This document shows positions 37,691-46,908 of a stretch of 64,000 bases of DNA, one piece after another. The number at the start of each line of letters is the position of its first letter. Within the stretch, counting starts at the first letter, position 1. The stretch lies in assembly GCA_001829315.1 (NCBI GenBank), contig MIAY01000003.1, positions 62,001-126,000 on the forward strand, in the 5' to 3' direction. The translations under genes and the position numbers were made by a program. The stretch is from Spirochaetes bacterium GWE1_32_154 (GTDB lineage Bacteria; Spirochaetota; GWE2-31-10). The notes beneath the pieces were generated by a model. That model was given only the letters and a program-made list of their open reading frames with translations, made no database searches and was not told the origin of the DNA.

Positions 37691-37737
37691 ACCTCTTGCA
37701 AAAATACTCTTTTTATTTCGATTTTTTGCATGAACCT
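37691..37737 (+). repeat. Solo hairpin related to the 182-bp repeat
   Basis: The segment begins just after the receiver stop codon and matches the opening hairpin of the 182-bp element (CTCTTGCAAAAATACTC, then a T-rich loop, then TTTTTTGCATGAACCT). Only this hairpin is present; the remaining 130 bases of the element are missing. It could be a remnant, or a founding unit used as a terminator-like structure. Confidence 0.75.
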
Positions 37738-37752
37738 CTTTAATTACTAATT

Positions 37753-37785
37753 AAAAAAAGGGGGTTTAACAACCCCCATTTTTTT
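37753..37785. terminator. Bidirectional intrinsic terminator
   Basis: Seven A, GGGGG (37760-37764), an 8-base loop, CCCCC (37773-37777), then seven T after one A. It works on both strands, serving the receiver gene on plus and plsC (ending at 37791) on minus. Confidence 0.9.
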
Positions 37786-37790
37786 ATATT

Positions 37791-38525
37791 CTAATTACTT
37801 CCTTTCAACTCAAAAAATGTCTTTTCAACAATACTCCAACAATAATTACAGAAATCATCGCTTGAAGAAAAATCGGATGGAAAAACTGGTTTATTATATT
37901 GAAGATAAACAGTTTTAAAAAATTTAAAAGTAAGTCTTCCTTTAGGATAAACAAATCGGGTTCCTTCAATTGCTGCCGGTACAACCGGAATATTCATTTT
38001 ATAGCACAATTTAATAATTGCCATATTCGGTTGTAATAACGTACCATCACTGCTTCTCGTGCCTTCAGGAAAAACACATAAAGAATGCCCTCTTTCAAAC
38101 AATGTTTTAACTTCTTTTATGATACTTAACCGGTCTTTTCTACTTTCCCTTTTAAAGTACAAAGTTCCTGTATACATCGTAACAGGACCTAAAAAAGGAA
38201 TACTTTTAACTTCTTCTTTTGCAATTGCCGTTGCTTTAGAATAGCGAATAAAAGTTGTAATATCACACCATGACTGATGGTTACAAATATAGAGTGTTTT
38301 TCTTTTTCTATCGACATTTTCTTTGCCTATTATTTTTACATTCATAAATAATAACATACGATTAATTATAAAAACCCACGGAGCAATAACTATATAACGT
38401 GCAACCTCATATCTATCAAATACATTAATAAACATAAGCCAGAATAAAAAAAATAATGTAACGATTGACATGAGAACCATAATAAAAATAGCATAAATTG
38501 TAAATATAACTTCAAATACTAACAA
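37791..38525 (-). CDS. plsC: 1-acyl-sn-glycerol-3-phosphate acyltransferase (PlsC family)
   Basis: The enzyme acylates lysophosphatidate in phospholipid synthesis. About 244 residues. One or two N-terminal membrane helices precede the catalytic NHQSWCD (HX4D) and the substrate-binding FPEGTRS; TGTLYFKRESRKDR and VPVVPAAIEGT are further PlsC blocks. The TTG at 38523-38525 is preferred: GGAG lies 8 bases upstream. The longer frame from TTG at 38546 begins inside a hairpin. Confidence 0.9.
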   Translation of the reverse strand: MLVFEVIFTIYAIFIMVLMSIVTLFFLFWLMFINVFDRYEVARYIVIAPWVFIINRMLLFMNVKIIGKENVDRKRKTLYICNHQSWCDITTFIRYSKATAIAKEEVKSIPFLGPVTMYTGTLYFKRESRKDRLSIIKEVKTLFERGHSLCVFPEGTRSSDGTLLQPNMAIIKLCYKMNIPVVPAAIEGTRFVYPKGRLTFKFFKTVYLQYNKPVFPSDFSSSDDFCNYCWSIVEKTFFELKGSN

Positions 38526-38544
38526 ATTAGTTCTCCATAAGAAC

Positions 38545-38578
38545 AAAACTTTCTTTGAAATAATTCAAAGAAAGTTTT
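38545..38578. terminator. Perfect 15-bp hairpin between the immunophilin gene and plsC
   Basis: AAAACTTTCTTTGAA (38545-38559) is the exact complement of 38564-38578, with a 4-base loop. It starts 6 bases after the stop of the upstream gene on the minus strand. The stem is AT-rich and followed by TTTTG, so it may be a weak terminator or a 3'-end stabiliser. Confidence 0.6.
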
Positions 38579-38583
38579 AATGA

Positions 38584-39645
38584 TTATTTTATTTTTAATA
38601 ATTCAGTTTCAAATATTAATGTTGCTTTTGGGGGAATAATACTATAACCGCGCTCTCCATATCCAAGGTAATAAGGGATTACCAGTACTCTTTTTTCACC
38701 TGATTTCATAGTTAACAATGCCTCATCCCACCCCTTAATAACCTGACCAACACCTATTGTAACATCAAATGGTGCATTTCTATCGTATGAACTGTCAAAT
38801 TTTTTGCCATCATAAAAATACCCCGAATAATGAACAGACAAAACTGAACCTTTAACAGGAGTTTTCCCGGAACCTTCTTTTAAAACATAATACTCAAGAC
38901 CACTTTCTGTTTTAATTTTTGAACCGGCATTACAACCTAACTTTTGTAAAAACGCATCCATAACCACTTGTTTTTCAGCATCTTTCTTTTTAGCAAGCTC
39001 ATATCTGCTTTCAAATGCAGTCAATGCATTAAAATTCTTAGCAGCATCACCAACTCTTGTAATATTAATTTTCTTAATAAAAACATCTTTGTACGGCTTA
39101 TCACTACCATCAGTCGGAACAACACCAATTTTATTTACAATATCCATACCATCAACAATTTTTCCAAAAACAGAATGTTTATTATCTAAATGAGGAGTAG
39201 GCACTAAGGTTATAAAAAACTGACTTCCATTAGTATCAGCGCCTGAATTTGCCATAGATAAAATACCTGCTGTATCATGTTTTAATGAAGAATCGAATTC
39301 ATCAGTAAAACTATACCCGGGACCACCAACTCCCTTTCCAAGCGGATCGCCGGTTTGTATCATAAAATCTTTTATAACCCGGTGAAATATTATACCATTA
39401 TAATAAGGTTTTTTCTCCTTAACCTGAGTTGCCGGGTCAGTAAACTCGATTGACCCCTCAGACAATCCAATAAAATTACCTGCCGTAACGGGTACTTTAT
39501 CAAAAAAAATCCTTGCTGTAAAATCACCTTGATTTGTAACAAAAGTTGCATACAATCCATCTTCTGACATAAAAGGTTTAGAACAAGCAGTAAATAAAGT
39601 AAAAACGAAAATAAGTACCAATGCTAATTTTGTTAACTTTTTCAT
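38584..39645 (-). CDS. Cyclophilin-FKBP fusion lipoprotein (dual-family peptidylprolyl isomerase)
   Basis: The product has 353 residues. The signal ends in a lipobox (LFTAC, cysteine about residue 21). Residues 30-200 are a cyclophilin domain ([20 protein letters not shown], then [20 protein letters not shown]). Residues 240-353 are a complete FKBP domain ([20 protein letters not shown], then [18 protein letters not shown]). Such double enzymes, with cyclophilin first, have been described in some bacteria including spirochaetes. It is probably an envelope foldase. GGAG precedes the ATG. Confidence 0.92.
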   Translation of the reverse strand: MKKLTKLALVLIFVFTLFTACSKPFMSEDGLYATFVTNQGDFTARIFFDKVPVTAGNFIGLSEGSIEFTDPATQVKEKKPYYNGIIFHRVIKDFMIQTGDPLGKGVGGPGYSFTDEFDSSLKHDTAGILSMANSGADTNGSQFFITLVPTPHLDNKHSVFGKIVDGMDIVNKIGVVPTDGSDKPYKDVFIKKINITRVGDAAKNFNALTAFESRYELAKKKDAEKQVVMDAFLQKLGCNAGSKIKTESGLEYYVLKEGSGKTPVKGSVLSVHYSGYFYDGKKFDSSYDRNAPFDVTIGVGQVIKGWDEALLTMKSGEKRVLVIPYYLGYGERGYSIIPPKATLIFETELLKIK

Positions 39646-39797
39646 AACAACTCCTGATTTTACTAATCATATACAATATATTTTTAATTCAAACAAATAG
39701 TATTTATATATAAAACATTTAAGAAGTCAAGATTTTTTTTAAATCAACGACAATATATTTTTTTTAAGAAAATCATTTGAATAAAAACTTTTATTGT

Positions 39798-39812
39798 AGT
39801 ATTCTGAATACT
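39798..39812. promoter_or_regulatory. Palindrome upstream of the chemoreceptor gene, possible operator
   Basis: AGTATTC and GAATACT flank one central T, giving a perfect 7-bp dyad about 90 bases before the gene start. It could bind a dimeric regulator. The 256-bp gap (39646-39901) holds nothing else clear; no convincing promoter was assigned. Confidence 0.35.
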
Positions 39813-39901
39813 GATAATTACATACTGAGTCATTGAACAGTATTTCTTAGAAATCCATACTGATATCATACATTAAACTCACGTATTATGGAAGATTTAC
39901 T

Positions 39902-41128
39902 ATGATTTTATATTTCTTTATATCAACAACTTTCGTTTTCAGTTTTTTAGCAACTTGGTTTATCCTGAAACACATCCGCTATTTACGTACTGAAAAAGCT
40001 TTTTATCAACTGGAAAAAGGTAATACAAATTTCACTTTAAAAAACAGAAATAAAACAAAACTACTTAAACTAGAAAGATCATACCTTATTATTTCAAATC
40101 ATTTTAATTCAATTATGAAAAATCTTAATGAATTTAACGAAACATTATCCGTTTATATTAATCAACTTAAAAATAAAGCATCAGTAGTTGACAGCAACAT
40201 AAAAGAACAGGATTCATTAATTTCAAATTTTGAATCTTCACTTTCCTTACAATCAGCCTCAATTGAGTCGGCAGCTAACGGTCTTGATGATACGAGAAAA
40301 TTATTTAAAAACATACTCAACAATTTCACAACACTTTTTAATAAAATCGAATCATTATCGACTCTTAACGATACAATTCAAATTCAAAACAATAGAATGA
40401 ATTCTGACGCACAAAAAGCAATTTTATTCACAAATAATTTAAAAGATGTAACCGGAAGCGGTCTATCAAAAATAGACAATATAATTACATTTATAGAAAA
40501 CCTTGACACTTCAGTAAAAAAAATTGATTCAATGGCCAGCATTATTACTCAAATCACAGCCAAAACAAACCTTCTTTCCATGAACGCCTCTATCGAAGCT
40601 GCACATGCCGGTGAAGCTGGCAAAGGATTCGCCGTTGTTGCATCTGAAATCAAAAAACTTTCAGAATCTTCGGATAAAGCTGCAAAGTCAATAAACACCA
40701 CTATTAACGATATTTTTTCACAAATGGAAACAGGAAAAGAAACATCAAACAGAGCAAAAGATGGAATTAATGAGATCACAAACGAAATAGATTCAGCCAT
40801 ATCAATAATGAATGAATTATCTGAAAACACGCAAAAACAAATTACCGGAACTATTGATACCAAAAATATTATTAATGAAATTCATAATTTATCGAAAGAC
40901 ATTAAAGAATCAAGTATTGACCAGGAAAAAAAGGTAAATGAAATTTATGAAACAACAGATATTGTAAATGCTCAGGGTTTTATAATTAATACATTACTTG
41001 AAACACAAAAAGAAAAACTTATTGAGTTTAATAAAATATCAAATGAACTTGTTCAGGTAATCCAGAGCTCAACAAAATATTCTGAATACTATAAAAAGAT
41101 AATAGACGTTTTTAAACACCAATCATAA
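39902..41128 (+). CDS. Methyl-accepting chemotaxis protein, short N terminus
   Basis: The product has 408 residues. A single N-terminal membrane helix ([20 protein letters not shown]) leads directly to a long coiled-coil region; there is no periplasmic sensor domain. The signalling tip is clear at about residues 215-250 ([20 protein letters not shown], then [20 protein letters not shown]). It presumably signals to CheA/CheW encoded at 8.8-12.6 kb and senses membrane or cytoplasmic state. Its end overlaps the end of the convergent dxs by 6 bases. Confidence 0.92.
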   Translation: MILYFFISTTFVFSFLATWFILKHIRYLRTEKAFYQLEKGNTNFTLKNRNKTKLLKLERSYLIISNHFNSIMKNLNEFNETLSVYINQLKNKASVVDSNIKEQDSLISNFESSLSLQSASIESAANGLDDTRKLFKNILNNFTTLFNKIESLSTLNDTIQIQNNRMNSDAQKAILFTNNLKDVTGSGLSKIDNIITFIENLDTSVKKIDSMASIITQITAKTNLLSMNASIEAAHAGEAGKGFAVVASEIKKLSESSDKAAKSINTTINDIFSQMETGKETSNRAKDGINEITNEIDSAISIMNELSENTQKQITGTIDTKNIINEIHNLSKDIKESSIDQEKKVNEIYETTDIVNAQGFIINTLLETQKEKLIEFNKISNELVQVIQSSTKYSEYYKKIIDVFKHQS

Positions 41129-42970
41129 GTTTTGTATTATTTCTTTCAGATTATTTTTGTTAAAACCCAGTCTATTTAATATTTCTTTTCTGTTGCCATG
41201 CTCTATAAACTGATCAGGAAGATTAATGCTTTGATACTTTATATGAATCATTTTATTTTTTGAAATATGCGCACCAATTGCCTCTGAAATTGAACCTGAA
41301 AAAACAGATTCTTCAATAACAATAATTTTTTTATATTTCATCATTTCCCGAATAATACAATCAACTTGTAATGGCTTAGCAATTCGTATACACAGAACAC
41401 CACACGCCCCATCAGATTCATCACAAACCGATAAAGCTAATTCAGCAAACGTACCAACTACAATAAACAAAACTTCAACTCCTTCTTTTAAAACAATAAA
41501 AGGGGAAGCCGAATATGGAAGTCTGTCAAAAGTATTTGAAACATCAAAAGCAGTATCACGCGGATATCGTATTGCAACCGGAGACTTAATTGAATAAGCA
41601 TATTCCATAGCCATTTGAAGATCTGTTTTATCAAATGGAATCAAAAGTGTTAAATTCGGCATCATACGTAGATATGAAATATCGAATTGACCATGATGAG
41701 TTTCTCCATCAGCACCTACGATACCGGCTCTGTCTATAACAAAAACAACATTTGCACAACTTATGCACACATCCTGAATCATCTGATCAATTGCTCTTGT
41801 TAGAAATGTTGAATATATAGCAACAAACGGTCTATACCCGCCATACGCTAATGCTGAAGCAAAACTAACAGCGTGCTGTTCTGCAATACCCACGTCAAAA
41901 AATCTATCAGGATATAATTTTGCAAATTCCGACAAGCCGGTTCCGCTTTCCATAGCCGCAGTAATTGCAAGAATATCTGAATGAGCTTGCGCCATCTCTA
42001 CTAATTTCTTTCCAAAAACTTCTGTATATGATAAATTTTTGTTAAACTCAAGTTTTCCGCAACTCATAAGGTAAGGTGTTACACCATGGAATTTTGAAGG
42101 GTCACCCTCAGCATCGGCAAAACCTTTCCCTTTTACCGTTTTTACATGAAGCAAAACCGGGTGTTTAACATTATTTTTTACTCTTTCTAATATATATATC
42201 AATTCATTTATATCATGTCCATTAATAGGCCCGATATATTCAAAACCAAGGTTAGTAAATACATTTTCGTAATCAAAAAGCATTTTAAAACCTTTCTTCA
42301 TCTTATTAATGAACGCAAGTAATTGAGTAAACGGATTTCTTTTTTTCTTAATTGTATTTTCTATGTCATCAGTAATATTCTGGTAAATTTTAGAAACAGC
42401 TATTTTATTAAAATATCTTGATATGGCACCAACATTAGAACCAATAGACATTTCATTATCATTTAAAATAACAATCACAGGCAACCCTGTATGACCGGTA
42501 TAATTTAACCCTTCAAACGCCTCTCCACCAGTTAAAGAACCGTCACCAATTAATGCTATAACCCTATGATTATCACCCGACAATTTCATCGCCTGCGCAA
42601 AACCGACTGCTTGTGAAATTGACACCGAAGCATGCCCCGAATCTACAATATCATGAACTGATTCTGATCTTCTTGTGAAACCACTGATCCCCCCCGATAA
42701 TCTGACAGTATCAAACTGATTATTTCTACCGGTTATTATTTTATGAGTATACGACTGATGACCGACATCAAATATAATTTTATCATGGGGACTATTAAAA
42801 ACATGATGAATTGCAATTATAAGCTCAACGGTACCAAGATTACTCGATAAATGACCACCATTTTTTTTCATAACATCAATTATTCGCTCTCTAATTTCTC
42901 TGGCAAGATCAGGTAAAGCGGTTTGATTAATTTTTTTAAAATCTTCTAATGAATGTATATCAGAAAGCAT
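41123..42970 (-). CDS. dxs: 1-deoxy-D-xylulose-5-phosphate synthase
   Basis: Dxs condenses pyruvate and glyceraldehyde 3-phosphate in the first step of the MEP isoprenoid pathway. The 615-residue product has [19 protein letters not shown], the thiamine-diphosphate motif [15 protein letters not shown] with NDNEMSIG, and the transketolase-like domain ([20 protein letters not shown], then [20 protein letters not shown]). AAGGAAT precedes the ATG. Confidence 0.97.
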   Translation of the reverse strand: MLSDIHSLEDFKKINQTALPDLAREIRERIIDVMKKNGGHLSSNLGTVELIIAIHHVFNSPHDKIIFDVGHQSYTHKIITGRNNQFDTVRLSGGISGFTRRSESVHDIVDSGHASVSISQAVGFAQAMKLSGDNHRVIALIGDGSLTGGEAFEGLNYTGHTGLPVIVILNDNEMSIGSNVGAISRYFNKIAVSKIYQNITDDIENTIKKKRNPFTQLLAFINKMKKGFKMLFDYENVFTNLGFEYIGPINGHDINELIYILERVKNNVKHPVLLHVKTVKGKGFADAEGDPSKFHGVTPYLMSCGKLEFNKNLSYTEVFGKKLVEMAQAHSDILAITAAMESGTGLSEFAKLYPDRFFDVGIAEQHAVSFASALAYGGYRPFVAIYSTFLTRAIDQMIQDVCISCANVVFVIDRAGIVGADGETHHGQFDISYLRMMPNLTLLIPFDKTDLQMAMEYAYSIKSPVAIRYPRDTAFDVSNTFDRLPYSASPFIVLKEGVEVLFIVVGTFAELALSVCDESDGACGVLCIRIAKPLQVDCIIREMMKYKKIIVIEESVFSGSISEAIGAHISKNKMIHIKYQSINLPDQFIEHGNRKEILNRLGFNKNNLKEIIQNL

Positions 42971-42988
42971 ATAATTCCTTACTTTTTT

Positions 42989-43663
42989 TTAGAACACTAC
43001 ATTTAAAATTTTATTTAAGTAATTTAATAGAAATTCTCTTTTTTTATCATCTGACAATTTATATTTACCTGTTGTTACGTTATTCTCCACCGTTTCGCCA
43101 TTTTCATTAACTGTTGTTTCCAATTTTGTTTCTAAAACAAAATCTTCAGCTAATACCGGAAAAACGGTACTGTCAATTGCTGTAGTTATTTTGAAAGATA
43201 AATTCATAATATCAGATGACAAAACAACATTACCCCGCATATCTTTATAACCGACATCACCGGATAATTCAACTCTTGAATTTTTATTATTTATCGAAAC
43301 ATTCTTAATACCCGATATAGTAATAAAATTATCACTTATTCCTACAATTTTCGCCTGTAATTCACCTGAATAATTAAACTCATCTTTATCCTGACCGCTT
43401 TTATTCTCATCAATACTGCCTTCAGGAATTAATTCAAAGACACCGACAACATCTTCACTTTTCATATCAATTGATACGCTTTTCAATGTTTTTGAAGTCG
43501 ATTTATAATTAAGAACCGACTTTTCATTGATCTTTATTTTTACCGATTCATTAATTTTAAAATTAACCTTTGCAGAATACATATCGGACATTTTATCATT
43601 CCACAATGTTTCTGAAGACAAACCTGTTAATACCAATAAAAATATAACACAAAAATATTTCAC
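42989..43663 (-). CDS. FlgH-like (flagellar L-ring-like) exported protein
   Basis: The product has 224 residues with a signal peptide (MKYFCVIFLLVLTGLSS) and no lipobox cysteine. TLWNDKMSDMYSAKVNFKIN followed by SVKIKINEKS resembles the 'SLW..LY.D..A...GD.V.V.I.E' opening of FlgH. YSGELQAKIVGISDNFITIS with SRVELSGDVGYKDMRGNVVL matches its C-terminal half. L-ring proteins are normally lipoproteins in the outer membrane; spirochaete flagella are periplasmic, so the role is unclear. The start is GTG with AGAGGG 9 bases upstream. It lies 18 bases before dxs. Confidence 0.6.
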   Translation of the reverse strand: MKYFCVIFLLVLTGLSSETLWNDKMSDMYSAKVNFKINESVKIKINEKSVLNYKSTSKTLKSVSIDMKSEDVVGVFELIPEGSIDENKSGQDKDEFNYSGELQAKIVGISDNFITISGIKNVSINNKNSRVELSGDVGYKDMRGNVVLSSDIMNLSFKITTAIDSTVFPVLAEDFVLETKLETTVNENGETVENNVTTGKYKLSDDKKREFLLNYLNKILNVVF

Positions 43664-43721
43664 ACCATCACCCTCTTATCATGAGTTTCGGTATTTTTTT
43701 AAAAAACTTTCACAGATACAA

Positions 43722-43768
43722 TAAAAAAAATAAGGTGCATTTTTAGATTTTAACTAAAAACACACCTT
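43722..43768 (-). terminator. Intrinsic terminator after the 29-residue ribosomal peptide gene
   Basis: AAGGTG (43732-43737) pairs with CACCTT (43763-43768), and ATTTTTAG with CTAAAAA inside it. On the minus strand the stem is followed by a run of eight U. It separates the small gene from the flgH-like/dxs pair. Confidence 0.75.
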
Positions 43769-43777
43769 CACAAGAAA

Positions 43778-43867
43778 TTAACCTTTCTTATGTCTGTTCT
43801 TTCGAAGCTTCTTTTTTCTCTTGTGTTTAGCTATTTTAGCTCTTTTTTTCTTTTTTACTGATGGCAT
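43778..43867 (-). CDS. AURKAIP1/COX24-domain small basic ribosome-associated peptide
   Basis: This is a 29-residue, extremely basic peptide (MPSVKKKKRAKIAKHKRKKK, then LRKNRHKKG). The pattern is that of the short AURKAIP1/COX24 proteins found in Bacteroidota, spirochaetes and others, related to mitochondrial small-subunit ribosomal proteins. GAGG lies 7 bases before the ATG and an intrinsic terminator follows the stop, both supporting a real gene too short for usual gene finders. Confidence 0.85.
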   Translation of the reverse strand: MPSVKKKKRAKIAKHKRKKKLRKNRHKKG

Positions 43868-43905
43868 ATATATCCTCTTTATTTAAAATTATTTTTTACG
43901 CTTTT

Positions 43906-44904
43906 CTAAAAACCTTTACAATAAATCAAACCTGACTTTTTTATTAATAGTGTTCTTTGCATTTTTTCTATCGTAATAGCTTCTTCATCAAAATTGAGTA
44001 TCACACAATCTGAACATTCTGTATCCGTTACATTTCCCGTGATATAATTACTTTTCACAGAAACCAGAGATAATAAATCACCCCATGACGTTATTCTATC
44101 AGTAAAAGAGTCAACAAACATACAGAGGTTATTTTCACCATTATTAAATATGGAAACATTTAAACCGTCTATTGCTCTTTTCTTATACAACGCAATAATA
44201 TCCGCCCAGGTAAGTTTAAATGCTGACAACACTGAACCAAGCTCATTTAAAAAAGAATTATTACATAAAGAAAAAGAACTATGTAATGCTTGAACTGTTC
44301 CTGTAACAATATATAACATTTTCCCTTGTTTGCCAAATAATTTTCTTCTTTTTATGCTATTTTCCGGTATATTTATTCTTTCTATACCATAAACTTCGTT
44401 TTTCTTATCAGAATTAGTGATTTTTCCTGCCTCAACAACAGGATCAGTCCAATGATCATCATTATATTCTTTACCTAACACCTTAAGAGGAAATAATAAT
44501 TTCCCCCCGGACGAAACAACTTCACAGGTAGTTATCCATTCTGATATTTTTGTTTCCGGTAGAAAAAAGCGGTCAGCACGAAAAAAGAACAAAACTTCAT
44601 CCTGTATTATTTTAGCTAAAATCTTTGAAGCATAAAAAATTGATACAGAATAATTAACACTCTCCGGTTCAACAATAATATTTTCTTCACTAATACCGGT
44701 ATTCGTATTTAAAACAAACTCATACTGTGCAATTGAACAAACAATATATATTTTATCCCTTGAGAAAAATGTATTAAAAACTGAAACAGCATTACTTAAC
44801 ATATTTTTACCTATAGCAACCGGTAAAAACGATAATGAGACCTCTGATTCCGTCATTGGATAAAAAACATCACTACCAGATGCTGTTACAATTACACAAA
44901 TCAA
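43906..44904 (-). CDS. Degenerate mannose-1-phosphate guanylyltransferase-like protein
   Basis: The product has 332 residues. The order of motifs follows GDP-mannose pyrophosphorylases: IVTASGSDVFYPM at the start, EENIIVEPESVNYSVSIFYA (usual VEPEGRNTAPAI), FFFRADRFF (usual PADH), and FTDRITSWGDLLSLVS (usual SDVGSW). The catalytic GxGTRLxP signature is lost (TASGSDVFYP) and NTAP has become NYSV, so nucleotidyl transfer is doubtful. The start is TTG, directly after the miaA stop, with AGGAGA upstream. It may be a regulatory or binding relative. Confidence 0.5.
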   Translation of the reverse strand: MICVIVTASGSDVFYPMTESEVSLSFLPVAIGKNMLSNAVSVFNTFFSRDKIYIVCSIAQYEFVLNTNTGISEENIIVEPESVNYSVSIFYASKILAKIIQDEVLFFFRADRFFLPETKISEWITTCEVVSSGGKLLFPLKVLGKEYNDDHWTDPVVEAGKITNSDKKNEVYGIERINIPENSIKRRKLFGKQGKMLYIVTGTVQALHSSFSLCNNSFLNELGSVLSAFKLTWADIIALYKKRAIDGLNVSIFNNGENNLCMFVDSFTDRITSWGDLLSLVSVKSNYITGNVTDTECSDCVILNFDEEAITIEKMQRTLLIKKSGLIYCKGF

Positions 44905-45822
44905 TTACTTTTCTCCTTTCAGAAAACTATTCACTAATTCGATAACACCATCTTCATCATTTAAGTCAAACCAGATTACATCATCAATAGATCGAAACCA
45001 GGTTAATTGTCTTTTTGCATATCGTCTTGAATTTTTTTTCACTTCAGCTATCATAGCTTCAAAAGTCAATAGACCTTCGAAATGATCAAGAACTTCTTTA
45101 TATCCAATTGCCCGCATTCCCGGATCATTTCTTGTATACCCCATTGATAAAAGCATTTTCACTTCTTCGATTAAACCTGATTCAAACATAATCTCAACAC
45201 GTTTATTTATTCGTTCGTAAAGAACAGCTCTATCGGTATTAAGCCCGATTTTTAAGTATCTTGTCGATGAAGAAACCCGTTCCTCTTTATAATAATCGGA
45301 TAATTTCCTGCCTGTCCCGAAAAAAACCTCTAAAGCCCTGCATGTTCTTTGCGGATCATTCTCATGAATCCGCTCAATTATTTCACTATCTACAATAGAA
45401 AGCATCCGGTAGAGATATTCCTGCCCTTTTCTCTCATGCAAAATTGAAATCTTTTCGCGTATCGAATCATCAACCTGAGGAATATTAACTATACCATTTA
45501 TTAATGTTGAATAATAAAAACCGGTTCCGCCAACTAAAAACGGCACTTTACCTCTTTCAATTATTTGAGGAATCATACTCTCACAGTATCGTTTAAAATC
45601 ACCAGCGGAAAATTGTTTATCAGGTGTAATAATATCAACTAAATGATGTGGAATTGATTGAATATCTTTTTTTGAAACCTTTGCAGTTCCGATATCCATG
45701 TATTTATAAATCTGCATTGAATCAACGGAAATAATTTCTCCGATTGACTGTGCTAATTTAAGCGACAGGGATGTTTTACCAATCCCTGTCGGACCAAATA
45801 TAGCAATTGCACGATTGCTCAT
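44905..45822 (-). CDS. miaA: tRNA dimethylallyltransferase
   Basis: MiaA adds an isopentenyl group to A37 of tRNAs reading U-starting codons. The 305-residue product has the P-loop FGPTGIGKTSLSLKLA, SVDSMQIYKYMDIGTAK, PHHLVDI, FLVGGTGFYYSTLING and RRYAKRQLTWFR. It lies 5 bases after rpoZ in the yicC-remA-gmk-rpoZ-miaA group. The dimethylallyl donor comes from the MEP pathway, whose first gene (dxs) is nearby. Confidence 0.96.
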   Translation of the reverse strand: MSNRAIAIFGPTGIGKTSLSLKLAQSIGEIISVDSMQIYKYMDIGTAKVSKKDIQSIPHHLVDIITPDKQFSAGDFKRYCESMIPQIIERGKVPFLVGGTGFYYSTLINGIVNIPQVDDSIREKISILHERKGQEYLYRMLSIVDSEIIERIHENDPQRTCRALEVFFGTGRKLSDYYKEERVSSSTRYLKIGLNTDRAVLYERINKRVEIMFESGLIEEVKMLLSMGYTRNDPGMRAIGYKEVLDHFEGLLTFEAMIAEVKKNSRRYAKRQLTWFRSIDDVIWFDLNDEDGVIELVNSFLKGEK

Positions 45823-45827
45823 TAAAA

Positions 45828-46022
45828 TTATTCTTCTTCTACTTTATACTTAACTTTACCAAGTAATACTTGATTTAAAGCGGTTGGAACGATTTTACCT
45901 TTATTTTTCTTCAAATCTTCGTCCCCTGTTAAATTGATCTGAATAGCTCTTTTAATTGCAGCACAAGTAAGTTCATATCTATTACCTTTGTAATCAATAA
46001 GCTCATCTATAGGAATAATCAT
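45828..46022 (-). CDS. rpoZ: RNA polymerase omega subunit
   Basis: The product has 64 residues. IDELIDYKGNRYELTCAAIK followed by RAIQ matches the omega core (NRYELV...RARQ), and the tail KIVPTALNQVLLGKVKY resembles 'KPVTIALEEIAEGKI'. Position after gmk is standard in many bacteria. Confidence 0.85.
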   Translation of the reverse strand: MIIPIDELIDYKGNRYELTCAAIKRAIQINLTGDEDLKKNKGKIVPTALNQVLLGKVKYKVEEE

Positions 46023-46045
46023 CCTAAGACCCCCGGGTTAATTAT

Positions 46046-46597
46046 TTAAAATATACAAGACACAAGTTTTTTGTATGCGACATCTAAAGTATCGTTAATG
46101 ATGATATAGTCATATTTTTCTTTGTAAGTCAATTCTTTTTCTGCGTTCTTTAATCTTTTTTGAATACTTTCTGACGTTTCAGTTCCTCTTGATGATAATC
46201 GACGGAATAAAACATCAATACTTTCAGGGGCAATAAAAATATACCTTGCCGAAACCCCACTTTCTTTAACCAGCATTGCCCCTTGAACATCTATATCAAG
46301 AACGCAATATTTACCATTGTCAATTACTTTCGACACTTCATCTTTTGCAGTCCCGTAGTAATTCCCATGAACCAATGCCCATTCTACAAATAGATTTTGA
46401 CTAATCATTCCAGTAAACACATCTGAAGTTACAAAATGATAATCAACACCATCGACTTCATTATTCCGGGGATTCCTTGAAGTATACGACACAGAAAATC
46501 CAAATTTTTCAGGGTACGAGGTAAACAACTGCTTCAACAATGTGCTTTTCCCGACACCGGACGGCCCCGAAATAACTATCAATTTTGCATTATCCAT
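46046..46597 (-). CDS. gmk: Guanylate kinase
   Basis: Gmk phosphorylates GMP to GDP. The product has about 183 residues: VISGPSGVGKSTLLKQLF, SVSYTSRNPRNNEVDGVDYH, EWALVHGNYYGT, and CVLDIDVQGAM, all standard. MDNAKL at 46597 is the preferred start (GGAG 9 bases upstream, 4 bases after the remA stop); a frame from 46648 would overlap remA. Confidence 0.96.
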   Translation of the reverse strand: MDNAKLIVISGPSGVGKSTLLKQLFTSYPEKFGFSVSYTSRNPRNNEVDGVDYHFVTSDVFTGMISQNLFVEWALVHGNYYGTAKDEVSKVIDNGKYCVLDIDVQGAMLVKESGVSARYIFIAPESIDVLFRRLSSRGTETSESIQKRLKNAEKELTYKEKYDYIIINDTLDVAYKKLVSCIF

Positions 46598-46601
46598 ACA
46601 C

Positions 46602-46883
46602 TTAAACTCCGACTGATTCAACGTGTGCAACAACTGTAGCCGGAACATTAAACCTTTGACTTAATGTTTCAGGTAACATTGCTGTTAATATCACATGGTT
46701 TGAATCAGTAATAATAATTGCACGTGTTTTTCTCCCTTGAGTTGCATCTATTAACAACTGACTTTCTTTAGCTTCATTTCGCAACCGTTTGGACGATGCA
46801 GAATCAGGATTTATAATACAAATAATTCGATTCGCCTGAACCACATTTCCATATCCAACATTAATTAATCTAACTGGCTCCAT
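46602..46883 (-). CDS. remA: RemA-like regulator (DUF370)
   Basis: The product has about 93 residues. VRLINVGYGNVVQANRIICI and RRGKT-like QGRKTRAIIITDSNHVILTA are the RemA/DUF370 signature. In Bacillus RemA is a DNA-binding activator of matrix and osmoprotection genes. The start at MEPVRL (46883) is supported by AGGAG 6 bases upstream. Its place between yicC and gmk is the same as in Firmicutes. The C-terminal 12 residues (PATVVAHVESVG) exceed the usual length slightly. Confidence 0.9.
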   Translation of the reverse strand: MEPVRLINVGYGNVVQANRIICIINPDSASSKRLRNEAKESQLLIDATQGRKTRAIIITDSNHVILTAMLPETLSQRFNVPATVVAHVESVGV

Positions 46884-46908
46884 TTCAACTCCTTGATTGA
46901 GGTGTCTG

